NCBI GenBank assembly: GCA_030295235.1
Contig: AP026144.1
Coordinates: 124,001 to 188,000 of the forward strand
Length of the DNA stretch: 64,000 nucleotides
Reading direction: 5' to 3'
DNA from: Fistulifera solaris
Taxonomy: Eukaryota > Bacillariophyta > Bacillariophyceae > Naviculales > Stauroneidaceae
In this document: positions 1-9,728 of the stretch, one piece after another
Layout: the number at the start of each line of letters is the position of its first letter
How positions within the stretch are numbered: the stretch's first letter is position 1
The notes under the pieces: generated by a model
The model's input: only the letters and a program-made list of their open reading frames with translations
The model's database searches: none
What the model was told of the DNA's origin: nothing
Translations under genes and position numbers: made by a program

Positions 1-1209
1 TCAATGTGCACAAAAGTAGGGTAGCATCGTCTTTGTTTCTATGTACAGTCAGTTCTGCAGCACACAATGTGCCTTGTGTCGTTTCGAAATGCTTCTGCTT
101 CTGCTTCAGTTCAGCTCCACCGAGAAAGGACAGCGTAGATTCTAATCCTCGCGAGGTGGTCTTCCACATAGTAGCATTCCATTGGGCTGGGGGCGCCGTA
201 TTCTCTTCAAACGATATAGTCACGAAGCTTGATTCAGCTGGTTTCGGACACACACGTGCGCATGCCAAGTGCGGTTGGGCAATCGTTCCTAACAAACGAC
301 GGGAAGTATGACTGATATCCTCTTCTTGGCTCCATACTTTGACAATAACGTCACCTCCAACCTCGTCCAAGCCCCACGTCAACCAACCCGAGTCCATCGT
401 AGCCAATCCAATTCCTGCATAGGACAAAGCCGAAAAGGAATACAAGACTCCGCCGGCGGATTGTCGATCCGTCACACGTAGATCATAAATACGCACCGTT
501 CCCCGGGCATCAAGAACCGCACATTCGTGAGGCTCAAGCCCCGGAGCCGTTTGCACGTATGGAGCGATAGCATCCCTTTCCGTATGCCAAACCGCAATGA
601 AGGACGAGATGGATGGCTCCGCAAGTCCCATGCGGCGAGGGCCGTGGCCGTAGCCGCCGTGACCACTGGACCGGGATACCAAGCTAACGAAACAATGGAA
701 GCCCGAGATTCCATCCCCAAACGTCCCCACAAGGGACTCAACCGAAGCCCGCTCACGTCCCACACAAGAACACCGTTCCCTTGCGCGGATGCGAGCAGTA
801 AATTGGATTGCGGCAGCGGATTCTGCGGCACAGCGGAAAATGCCAGAGAGACCGGAGCGGGCAAAGCGCGGTTTAACATCATGACAGGTTTGTGCATTTC
901 TTCCATTGAAAAGAGAGCAACACCATGCGGTCCTGCCACGGCTCCTAACGCGTTTCCTTCGAGTGTTGTGCAGCAGGCGAGTGCTTTGGGTTGAAACTTT
1001 TCATAACTTGCCAACGATTGAAACCGTGATTCCAGGGGAGACGCCGCGAATGCATTTTCAAACAGGGTACGCGTCGGTGTTGTCGCGGAAGATGAAAATT
1101 GTTGCTGCTGCTGTTGTTTCATGAAGAAATGAGGTAAATCTCGAGTATTGTTGTGTTCCGGAGAAGCAGGAAGTTGCGTCTGTAACGCGAGGCGAGAGGG
1201 AGAACTCAT
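1..1209 (-). CDS. WD40-repeat protein, WDR59-like (partial, one frameshift)
   Basis: The gene starts at the ATG at 1209 and runs off the left edge, so only the N-terminal part is present. After a short Gln-rich N-terminus the protein shows WD40-type blades, for example 'LLASAQGNGVLVWDVSGL', 'VVTAATATALAAWDLRSH' and, in the second frame, 'GTVRIYDLR' and 'VIVKVWSQ'. The first frame goes out of register near 590-605. The continuation 'IAVWHTERDAIAPY' is then open in a neighbouring frame down to base 1 with no stop, so one base is missing or extra. No GT-AG intron fits. The blade order and the run 'PHLACARVC' recall WDR59 (SEA/GATOR2 complex, TORC1 control), but that is a weak guess; WD40 protein is the safe call. 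Confidence 0.6.
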
Positions 1210-1786
1210 ATTTGTTGATTGATGATTTCTATTGTCGTATTTTTAAGACTGGAGGTGTCAGCACGACATGGCCCTCTGTTTTCTTTAAATTAGATACGAA
1301 CAGCCGATGATCACAAAGGAAAAAGAAATGATGTTGAGTATTTGTAATGTGTAATACTGGTATCGTATCCGTCGATCTTTCTTTTGCGTATTATGGGCGC
1401 AAATTGCAAAATCCCTACAAAAACTAGAGAACGAGCTTCTACTGTATCTACACTTAGTCCGTCCGCCCGTCCGTCATGTCAATGAACTTTTTTATTTCAA
1501 TGCAATAAGGTTTGCACGTCGATCGTCGATATTGTTTATTCATTCGCTTTGATGGGTCACTGTGCGACTTTTGAATCTTCTACCCAACACATCACTGTAG
1601 AATAAAAAGTAGTCTGGACGTTTTGCCATCATCACCTCTTCCTCCTCCGCACGAAAGTTCAGAAAAACCGAAACTCCGCGACGTGTCCAAACATGCCAAT
1701 CTTCTCGACGAAAATATTCTCGCGCATCTTTTCACATTCCTGCGCTATCTCACTTTTGTCACTCCACCTTCATCATCAACGACAAC

Positions 1787-3460
1787 ATGACACGTTACGG
1801 AAGTATTCCTGTTGTTACAAATGCCCACGAAGCAGTGGCTTTTCTAGAAACAGCCGACGAAAGTATCTCGATCGAACACGAACGACAAAACCGTCGTCGA
1901 ACGCCCCTTCTTCTCTTGGCTGCATTTGCATTGGGATGCGTTGCTTACATTGTAGTACCGTCTGCTTCCTGGACGACAGCATACATGATGATGCACGGAA
2001 CTCCCTATCATCGCAAACGTCATTTACTTGACAACAAACTCGATGGGAAAGAAATGTGGTATCCTCATCAGTCGGTTGATCAACTCGATCCTAAGGATCA
2101 TCGCACTTGGTCGCATCGTTTCTATAAAGTATCAAAACACTTTCAGGGACCAGGACATCCCATCTTTGTCGTCATTAGTGGCGAAGATGATCTTGATAGT
2201 CTGCTCTATCCTTTTATTGAAGAAGGTATGGCCTCCAAATTTGGTGCCTTTGTGATTGAGCCGGAACATCGTTTCTACGGCAAGTCACGTCCTCTCAAAC
2301 ACGAATCAGTGGCAAAGTATTCGCATTACTTGAGTCCAGATCAAGCTCTCCTCGATCTGGTGCAGCTTGTACAAGCCACACGCATGGAGCTCGGTTGCAG
2401 TTTATCACGCACCAGTCCCAAGTACTGCCCGGTCATTACCGTCGGAGGATCGTATCCTGGTTATCTAAGTGCCATGGCGCGTTTCTTGTTCCCCGATTAC
2501 ATTGATATGTCCTACGCGAGCAGTGCACCAGTGCAATTGTACAGTCAAAATGTCGATGCTTACTCCTACTATGACAAGGTTTCGGATGTTGCCGAAGCCA
2601 TGTCACCGGGTTGTCGGGATGCCAGTCGTCGCTTGCTCGACGAGCTCCGTGAAACCGTTCTCAATAGCGATTGGTCGGTCCATCAAGCGGCGGAGAAGTT
2701 AGGATATTGCTCCCATACGCTTCCTTCTTACTTTCATGATCTCGAAACGTTGGTCGAAGAAGGGGTCGTCTACATTGTTCCGGCCATTTTTGCCGAATTC
2801 AACATGTTCTCCTATCCACCTGGTCCCAAGACACAGAATGCACGTGTTTGCGAGATCTTCAAAAACGAGTCTCTCACGGCTTTTGAGAAGTTCCACGGAT
2901 TCTTTAGTATTCGTGGTGGACTCGTTAAACGCAAGGATGGTTCGTCCTGCTTTGATATGATGTCGGAGATGCCCGCTGGCAAGCATTCCCGTCTCATGGG
3001 CAGTGATTGGAGTGGCACGGGAGAAGGTCGCACGGGACTTATTTGGGAATTCCAGTGCTGCACCGATTTGGTCATTCGCACTGGTTACTCCAACGCCAGT
3101 ATGTTCTATCCCCGTGAGTTCAGTTATGAATGGCTCGAGGATCATTGTGCTGCTCGATTTCCTGGCTTTCACTGGAATCCTATGCGATTGCAGAACGAAT
3201 GGAACTTTGATCAAATGGAGGGGGCTTCTAACATTGTCTTTACCAATGGAATGAACGACGGGTGGGCCGTGACGGGAAGCTTCTTGCATGATCTGAGTGA
3301 CACTGTATTGGCGATTAACATTGAAGATGGAGCGCATCATTCAGATCTGGGACCTAAATACCCAAACGTAGATGATACAGTTGCTGTGAAAAATGCCCAA
3401 GAGCAAGTCATGGATATTTTAGACAAGTGGCTGAACGAAATCAAAGCCGGACAAGTCTAG
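1787..3460 (+). CDS. Peptidase S28 family serine carboxypeptidase, type II membrane protein
   Basis: Complete 557-residue protein. A hydrophobic segment at about residues 44-66 (after a basic run of arginines) looks like a signal anchor, which puts the catalytic part in the secretory lumen or outside the cell. The S28 (Pro-X carboxypeptidase / dipeptidyl peptidase II) core is clear: the nucleophile motif 'GGSYPG' has its Ser at residue 222, the Asp region reads 'NGMNDGWAVTG', and the His region reads 'DGAHHSDLG'. All three members of the charge relay are therefore present. Enzymes of this family cleave after proline near peptide ends. The start at 1787 is chosen because it keeps the anchor and is the first ATG in frame. 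No frameshift and no intron. Confidence 0.9.
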   Translation: MTRYGSIPVVTNAHEAVAFLETADESISIEHERQNRRRTPLLLLAAFALGCVAYIVVPSASWTTAYMMMHGTPYHRKRHLLDNKLDGKEMWYPHQSVDQLDPKDHRTWSHRFYKVSKHFQGPGHPIFVVISGEDDLDSLLYPFIEEGMASKFGAFVIEPEHRFYGKSRPLKHESVAKYSHYLSPDQALLDLVQLVQATRMELGCSLSRTSPKYCPVITVGGSYPGYLSAMARFLFPDYIDMSYASSAPVQLYSQNVDAYSYYDKVSDVAEAMSPGCRDASRRLLDELRETVLNSDWSVHQAAEKLGYCSHTLPSYFHDLETLVEEGVVYIVPAIFAEFNMFSYPPGPKTQNARVCEIFKNESLTAFEKFHGFFSIRGGLVKRKDGSSCFDMMSEMPAGKHSRLMGSDWSGTGEGRTGLIWEFQCCTDLVIRTGYSNASMFYPREFSYEWLEDHCAARFPGFHWNPMRLQNEWNFDQMEGASNIVFTNGMNDGWAVTGSFLHDLSDTVLAINIEDGAHHSDLGPKYPNVDDTVAVKNAQEQVMDILDKWLNEIKAGQV

Positions 3461-3647
3461 ATTAAGGAAGTAACGCAATCGTGAGATAGACTCGAGACAA
3501 GTTCTGTACTGCTAAGTGATAGCGAATTCTTCCGATTAGCTGAATAATTTGCTTTAAAATCGACAACGCGTTGCTGTAGTAAAGGTTACATTATAGACAG
3601 TAATTAGTTTACAATGAAAGGCATCGCCAATCAAAGGCTCGCTTTCT

Positions 3648-4401
3648 TCACGCAGCTGCAGCACCGCACGTTCGGGTCGAACTGATGGATCGGACGATCA
3701 ACATATTGTGGAAGTTCATGTATTCCTCCAACAGCGCTGTACTGAACGCAGATGCCACTTCTTCCATTTTCATCAAGGTCGCTGTTTCCTTTACACAGCG
3801 TAGAACGAGAATTTGCATGGCACGCTGCTGCATCTTCATGTATTCATCTACGATGTTAAAATCGTAAAGAAACGAGTCGACACTGGACAAAGACAGTGAC
3901 CATAACTCATGAGCACCCGCGAGTACTCCCCTCCAAGCTGGATTGCTTCGTGTCTGCGCTGATGTAGGCACTCGCCATGTTATTCAGCACTGTAGCAACC
4001 ACAACATCCACATGATACGCTTTCGTCGCAAAATCATGAGGCGCCGAAAATTGTATCAGGTAGCACTTGAAAGACATATTATCTTGCATTGCATTCTCGT
4101 CCAGCTCACTTCTTGCGATTGTAATGAGATCGTCGTCTGAAAGTATGAAAGGTGAAGCAAAAGCCCCGGTTTGTGCTGCACGAACTTGGTGCTGATTGAA
4201 GTTTGCGATATACTGATTTGCCTTGGACACAAAGGTATGCGCAGCATCCTCACAAGGGTGACCGCTTTTCAACAATGTTAGAGCATCGCAAAAGATTTCG
4301 ATTGCTTTTGCGTGACATCGTTTGTCAATAAGTGAAACAGCGATGTTATTTAAGGTCATCGCCATATTGAAGCAGGCTATGTCATCGCTTGTAGGTTGCA
4401 T
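3648..4401 (-). pseudogene. TPR-like helical protein with a frameshift (paralog of the gene at 26871-27680)
   Basis: Two overlapping frames, 4401 to 3907 and 3971 to 3648, together match the intact gene at 26871-27680 along its length. Both have 'LNN.AVSL..K....A.E.F' at the N-terminus, 'LNN..[AG].AYISA' in the middle and a C-terminal 'MIDVLESF'/'LLEEYMNF' helix. The frame must change near 3940-3950, between 'YISADTKQ' and 'SNPAWRG', by one base. There is no long homopolymer here and no possible intron of normal size. It could be a young pseudogene or a sequence error. The family looks like short TPR-like helical repeats; its function is unknown to me. Confidence 0.6.
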
Positions 4402-5874
4402 CGTCTCTTGATGATGGAGAAAACGAAGTTTTCTCGTCAGCTTCAGGTGAAGTGTCGGCCTTTGCTTCCAGTTACAGGAAAATTATAATGGGCTTGCTGA
4501 TTTGCCATTTGCCTCGCTTTTTTCTTCTTTTCTCCGCCCATGTACTTATTGCTTTTAGATTTGACTATTGACGTAGCACAAACCCAAGTCGAAAACCGAA
4601 CTGTTTCGATGAGTGCATGAGTGTGTATGAGGTACGAGTTTCTCGGAGTTATTTGAAAACACCGCAATCCATAAGAAGCAATACTGCAACTGCAGAAACC
4701 AACACGTACCGAACCCATCGCGGAGAAACACAAAGAAGAAAAACCATAAATTCACATGTATTGTTTTGCTTATACCGTAATACCGTAGTCCAGTAGTCCA
4801 AGGTGCTGGCAGCTCGGAGTATACGCGATCTGAGATCTGAGAGCTGAGATCTTGCAATCCGAAATGGATACTGGATACTCGGACGACTACTACCCGGTTT
4901 ATGCATGATTAATGATTGGTAGGAAATCAGGAAATCCTATAAAAGTAACTCCGATATTCTCAATAGAGTAGTGTACCGACAGTCATCAGTCACCAGGTCA
5001 CCAGTCACCAGTCATCAGTCATGAGTGGTTGAGAGTGCGGTGGGGAGTGGGGAGGGAAAAGGGAAAAGTGATCCCATAAATCCATAACCTTCCACGTGCC
5101 ACGTAGATATTTACAGGTAGGTTCCACATGTAAGACCACCAGCGACAAGACAACGAAGAAAAAAGTAGCCAAGAGCCAAGAGTGTCAGCAGTCAGCGGTT
5201 AGCTCGTTAGCTCTCGGCTCTCGGCTATCGGCTATCACGTACGGAGTGCAACCTACAAATAATAGGGATGTGACCTGGGCGAAGACAACTTTTTGGTTTT
5301 TGAGACTCGAGAATTCCGTCTCTAGAATATGTCGAAGCTTGCCTTTCGTCTCTAATCAGTTTGGAAGTAGCTACGGTACCACTTGTCAACCAGCAGGTAG
5401 CAGCATCGGCCATCGGCTATTTCACTTGTCAGACGCTAGACATGAGCCACATCAGGTTTATTATAAAGATGAGATCTGAGATGCTGTCAAATGCGAGTTT
5501 TCAAGTTATCGCTCTCTACCGACATATGGCTGTGACTATTGCTAGGTCAAAACTCGACTTGGACAACTTTAATTGTATGTGCCATGTGCCATCTTATATT
5601 TGATGCTTGATGCGTCGAGACTCGAGACGCTGATGATGGTTCAATGATACTGGTACAGTACAGGGTATCGTCGGATCCTTGGCTTACTTGCACCAAAGTA
5701 GAAGTGTCGGACCGGGCATTTTGCCTACAGAGTTCAGTACCGCACGCAAATCTCCGCCGATGCATTTGCACCTTCATCGCCCCACAGCGGTGCACATGCT
5801 ATTCGATTCGATTTTTGGCAATGATATGGTAATCTACCATCCATTGTAACGAGCATTGCTTCCCAAACCCAAAA
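4402..5874. other. Gene-free interval with a stuttered low-complexity island
   Basis: About 1.5 kb without a supportable gene. From about 4775 to 5490 it is packed with imperfect short tandem duplications such as repeated TAGTCC, TCTGAGA, GTCACCA/GTCATCA, CCAAGAG and CGGCTAT words. The small open frames across it are low in complexity and I do not accept them as genes. The last 350 bases would hold the promoter and leader of the PrsW-type gene. Confidence 0.6.
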
Positions 5875-7824
5875 ATGGAAACAAATTACCAATCGTTTGC
5901 TCCTCCTGATCCGTTGGAGTCGATTCCGTCATCGATTTCTCATTCGGGCTGTTCCGAACCAACGACGTCAACGGCTCAACATTCATATCGAGGCTTCTCT
6001 ACTTCAATTGCGGCTATTTTTCAAGATGAAGAGTATGCTGCGACTGATTGTTGTAGTTTGACGTGCTGTGGATTGATACAGTCGGATCGAGATCGCTTTT
6101 TAGTCACGGGCGTGCGACCTCCAACACCCTGTAAACGCATCAGTGTGCATTTTGTGTTGCCCCTGGTCCTCTTTTTTACCGCTGGATTACTGGCGGTGCA
6201 TATCCCGGAACATACATTCAATGAAATAGCCTGTACTGCTGTCGTATTGATGATTGTTGCTTATTTCATGGTACAATGCTACAAGGGAAGTCTAAAACGA
6301 AGGTTTGTGCGAAAGCAGTTGTTGCGGACAAAATATGAAATGATGCACGAAGGGCATTCCTCTGCATCATCGCAACATACACAAGATACAGAAGATGAAA
6401 ACAGCGATCACGGATACAAACCAGAACACCATTTGGGTCAACGGAAAAGCGATCTGCGGTGCGCTCATCCCTGTTGGATGATCGGATGTTATGCGCAAGA
6501 TCAAGCACACGATGACGACGAAGAAACGGACCTAAAACGACCGCAAACACTTTGTTCTTGGTTGTACTACTGGTGCTTTCCTTCCCCTCTCGCTGGATAT
6601 CATGTGCAAGTATGTGGAAGTTGTGCAATGGCACAAGAAGCTCGTGAACTCGCTCGCATTTTACCCCCTGCCGATCGACAAATTGATTACATTACCATGC
6701 AACCCTATCGGGACTATGCCAGCGGCAACAAACTATCCCAACTATCATGGCAATTGATTACATGGGCTTGTATATTTGTATTCGTCTTGATTCTTTGGTG
6801 CATGATAGGTCCCTGGTACATGAAACACGTCGTCATTGACAATCGGGCGAGTCGACATGTATTCGGGTGGATCGATCTGGGTATCTTCTTCTTGACATGG
6901 GGTGAGGCTATTGGATTGTTATTTGTATTTGCTAAATTTCTGAGCAAGCCAGAACCTTCACAACTCAGTGTAGACGCCATGATCAAGTTCTTTGCCGCTG
7001 GTTTTTGCTTGTCGACTTTCTTGGCGGTGGTCTGGCAAGTCTTTTTGGGCTTACTGGTGCAGACCATCATTGTATTAGCAATGGCTGTTGCGGGTGTGGA
7101 AGCAGTGGATTCTCCTGGAACCAACGGTTCCTCCTTCTTGAAAAATGCATTTGCACAGAACCCCTGGACCTTGATGAGTGCTTCCGATTTTATCGATTCA
7201 GTACAACACGATCATCCTATCTTTGCCTTGTTTTATATATTTTTTGCCACTTTCATTTTGGCTGCCATGGTGGAAGAACTGTGTAAGTATTACGGATATC
7301 GCATGTGCGAACACCCAGACTTGTTGTTCAACCAGAACGACAAATCCAAGCAAGCGCGCGGAGCTGCTATTACGATGGCCATGTTATCGACCGCCATGGG
7401 ATTTACTTGCTGTGAAAATTTGGTCTATGTCTTTGTCTACGGTGGCACAAGCACACAATTGGAATTTTCGATATTGTTCGCTCGGAGTTTGTTTCCTGTG
7501 CACCCATTAGCCGCTGCTCTACAAAGCTTGGGTGTTGTAGAACGAGATGTGGAGGCCCCCGCCACTACTCAAACGAAAAGCAAGCGATTCTGGGATTTTG
7601 TTATTCTCGGACCGGCCATCCTATTTCATGGGTTTTATGATTTCTTGATAGTGTGGCTGGATTATTTGGGGAGCGGGAATTGGACGCGACTGGAGTCAGT
7701 GGGGAGTTTTCTCGTTTTGTCAGCCTCATTAGCGTATTACATCAAGATGCGACGAAAGCAGCAGCAGCGATTGCAGCGACTAGACCGAGCCATGAATGCG
7801 ACTTCCACGACAAATGTAGTGTAA
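5875..7824 (+). CDS. PrsW-type intramembrane glutamic protease, multi-pass membrane protein
   Basis: 649 residues with about nine to ten hydrophobic helices: two near residues 90-140, then a block from about 305 to the C-terminus. Between them lies a long acidic, His-rich and Cys-containing cytosolic stretch. The C-terminal half carries the PrsW hallmarks: 'MVEELCKYYGY' (paired glutamates at 467-468), 'GFTCCENLVYV' on the next helix, 'SLFPVHPLAAA' and 'LFHGFYDFLIVW'. In bacteria PrsW cleaves membrane-anchored substrates such as anti-sigma factors; the eukaryotic role is unknown. The Cys-rich N-terminal region ('CCSLTCCGL') could be lipidated, which is only a guess. No frameshift; start at the first ATG. 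Confidence 0.82.
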   Translation: METNYQSFAPPDPLESIPSSISHSGCSEPTTSTAQHSYRGFSTSIAAIFQDEEYAATDCCSLTCCGLIQSDRDRFLVTGVRPPTPCKRISVHFVLPLVLFFTAGLLAVHIPEHTFNEIACTAVVLMIVAYFMVQCYKGSLKRRFVRKQLLRTKYEMMHEGHSSASSQHTQDTEDENSDHGYKPEHHLGQRKSDLRCAHPCWMIGCYAQDQAHDDDEETDLKRPQTLCSWLYYWCFPSPLAGYHVQVCGSCAMAQEARELARILPPADRQIDYITMQPYRDYASGNKLSQLSWQLITWACIFVFVLILWCMIGPWYMKHVVIDNRASRHVFGWIDLGIFFLTWGEAIGLLFVFAKFLSKPEPSQLSVDAMIKFFAAGFCLSTFLAVVWQVFLGLLVQTIIVLAMAVAGVEAVDSPGTNGSSFLKNAFAQNPWTLMSASDFIDSVQHDHPIFALFYIFFATFILAAMVEELCKYYGYRMCEHPDLLFNQNDKSKQARGAAITMAMLSTAMGFTCCENLVYVFVYGGTSTQLEFSILFARSLFPVHPLAAALQSLGVVERDVEAPATTQTKSKRFWDFVILGPAILFHGFYDFLIVWLDYLGSGNWTRLESVGSFLVLSASLAYYIKMRRKQQQRLQRLDRAMNATSTTNVV

Positions 7825-7925
7825 TGTGGCACGGTGTTCGCGGCTTCGCATAAGTTTAACAACGTTTTTGTATTACATGCACCTAATCTAGATGACATAA
7901 GTATCCTATTTGAGTAAGTTTCCTG

Positions 7926-8837
7926 TTAAGGCCAGTCTTCCAAATGAAGACTCGGCCACGGCAGTCCAGGCCTCGACCAATACGAAACGGAATCGACGCC
8001 CAAACAGGCTGATCCCAAATACACCAAGCCAGCTGTATTGTGTAACAAATCATCGGTCATTCCAGCATTGAGTGGTTGATCGGTGAATTGGATGGGTGCT
8101 TGCACACGAATGCAACGATCGATCAACTTTTGTTGAAGAAATTGTTGTGCGGTGAACGGACCTCCTTCGATCATGAGATGATGGACTTTGAACTCGTCTG
8201 ATAGAATATGCAGGACGGCAGTGAGTGAAATGCTTCCATCCTCGGTCGTGGGGACACGTCGAAAGTGTACCGCTTCCGAAAGATATTTTTTTATCGTCGT
8301 TGTTGTTGTTGTTGCGTCAATTGTGTAAAAGACGACCGTTTTGTATCCATCGTAAAAGAGCTGATACGAAGGAGCTGACGGCGATGGTCGGCAAAACAAG
8401 GAGAGAGATGGATCAAGAACGACCCGCAAGGGTTGCTGAGTGACTGTGACATTCCTACGGACTAATAAACTGGGATCGTCGGCTTGTACGGTCCCTTTTC
8501 CGACTAGGACGGCTTGACAAGAAGCTCGTAACCGATGCACCATATCTAGGGATGCGTCGCATGTAAAACGCTCTTGTACTTTAGCTCCCAAATCCGCAGC
8601 AGCACCTTTTGCGTCTACAGCGATTTTGAGTGTTATCCCGTGTATTGAACGAGTGCTAAAGCTTTCATTCTGTTTCGCATTGCGGTCACTAGAAAATGAG
8701 ACAGTTCGGTTTATTTTCTTGTAACGTCGTCGAATGCGAAAAGGAACAGGAATCGTCCAAGCCCCCGCTTCTAGAAACAGAAGACAGCCACTGCCTGACA
8801 GCAAGAGAATGAAATAGAATCGTGTCGCTGATAGCAT
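7926..8837 (-). CDS. RibD C-terminal-type reductase (riboflavin pathway), likely plastid-targeted
   Basis: The conserved domain is the RibD reductase fold, which reduces 5-amino-6-(5-phosphoribosylamino)uracil with NADPH. It shows 'ITLKIAVDAKG', 'MVHRLRASCQAVLVGKGT', 'QADDPSLLVR' and near the end 'HLMIEGGPFTAQQFL'. No deaminase domain is present, as in plant PyrR-type splits. I start at the ATG at 8837, not at a farther upstream ATG, because it gives a clean signal peptide ('FYFILLLSGSGCLLFL') followed by 'EAGAWTIP'. That could be a Trp variant of the diatom plastid cleavage motif (A-F replaced by A-W). Plastid location is an inference. Other RibD-like reductases of unknown substrate exist. 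Confidence 0.72.
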   Translation of the reverse strand: MLSATRFYFILLLSGSGCLLFLEAGAWTIPVPFRIRRRYKKINRTVSFSSDRNAKQNESFSTRSIHGITLKIAVDAKGAAADLGAKVQERFTCDASLDMVHRLRASCQAVLVGKGTVQADDPSLLVRRNVTVTQQPLRVVLDPSLSLFCRPSPSAPSYQLFYDGYKTVVFYTIDATTTTTTIKKYLSEAVHFRRVPTTEDGSISLTAVLHILSDEFKVHHLMIEGGPFTAQQFLQQKLIDRCIRVQAPIQFTDQPLNAGMTDDLLHNTAGLVYLGSACLGVDSVSYWSRPGLPWPSLHLEDWP

Positions 8838-9728
8838 GATGATAGTTTTTCCCCCATCAATGTCATGTGAGAAAAATGCGAAACAAAAGACGAAGGGCCA
8901 CGAGCATTCCGAATTTTCGTCCACAATAAACTTCCGGGACTGAAAAGAACTTCAGTCGGAGGGAAAGGGAAAAGGAGCTTGCATGTCACGCTACCTGGTA
9001 TAGTAAATGCTGATGGAATTTCACGAGATGAGTAGACGCAAGTTCTTCCGCAATAGATAGTCAACAACCGAGTAATGATTGATGCATTTATAAATCAACA
9101 AAGTGGACTATGCCTTGGGCGCTTTATCTCCCGGACTGAAAATTTGAGTCGGCAGAAGAGGTCGCTTACACTTTACACTATAGTGATCATCCCTTTTTTC
9201 TAAAGCGATTGCCTGACGAAATTTGCTTTTCTTACAACGTAGCAACATCAATGACATAACTAACATCGAAAATAACGTCGTCAGTCTCAATACCATTGGA
9301 ATTGAATTTAGATGTTAATTAACATCATGGGGTCAAAAGTTTTGTACAAAGTCATTAATGTAACGCGACAGAGGCTGAAATTAGCTGAAGGCGGGCGAGA
9401 TAGTAAAGAATTACGCACAAGGCGCTCTCTAGTAAGCTTCTGACGTAGTTTAGTTGAGCCAAGACATTACTCCAAACATTGCTTAGTTGAGTCTTTTTCA
9501 CAAAGCACCAAGCCAAATCGAAAACATCAAAATAGCGGGCATTACCTGGTGTGACAAAAGACGTGCACGATGAACGGAACTCACTACTCAGAATTGTATT
9601 GTAGAAAACAGATATTACTGTTGGCACGGTTGCATTTCCATGCCCTTGTACTGAGTGTTGCATGTTTAGTTAATTCAGTCTATTAAAGCCACGTTCTTTG
9701 ATGTGGCTACAGTGACCAGATCGCTGGC
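8838..9728. other. Gene-poor interval with two weak minus-strand open frames
   Basis: About 890 bases between two convergently spaced minus-strand genes. A 62-codon frame (9296-9108, with a hydrophobic N-terminus) and a 102-codon frame (9663-9355) are open on the minus strand. Neither resembles a known family or shows clear codon bias, so I do not call them as genes. The part next to 8838 must hold the promoter of the RibD-type gene; a TACCTGGTA word lies at about 8995. Confidence 0.45.

Noticed and set aside
6-311. 101-codon plus-strand open frame
   Set aside because: It lies opposite the WD40 gene, whose open continuation on the minus strand has real WD40 pattern. The plus frame is low in complexity and has no recognisable domain.
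2699-3340. 213-codon minus-strand frame inside the S28 peptidase gene
   Set aside because: A shadow of the plus-strand gene; the S28 catalytic motifs prove the other strand codes.
9355-9663. 102-codon minus-strand frame
   Set aside because: Open and with plausible composition, but no family, leader or neighbour supports it. Kept as a possibility only.
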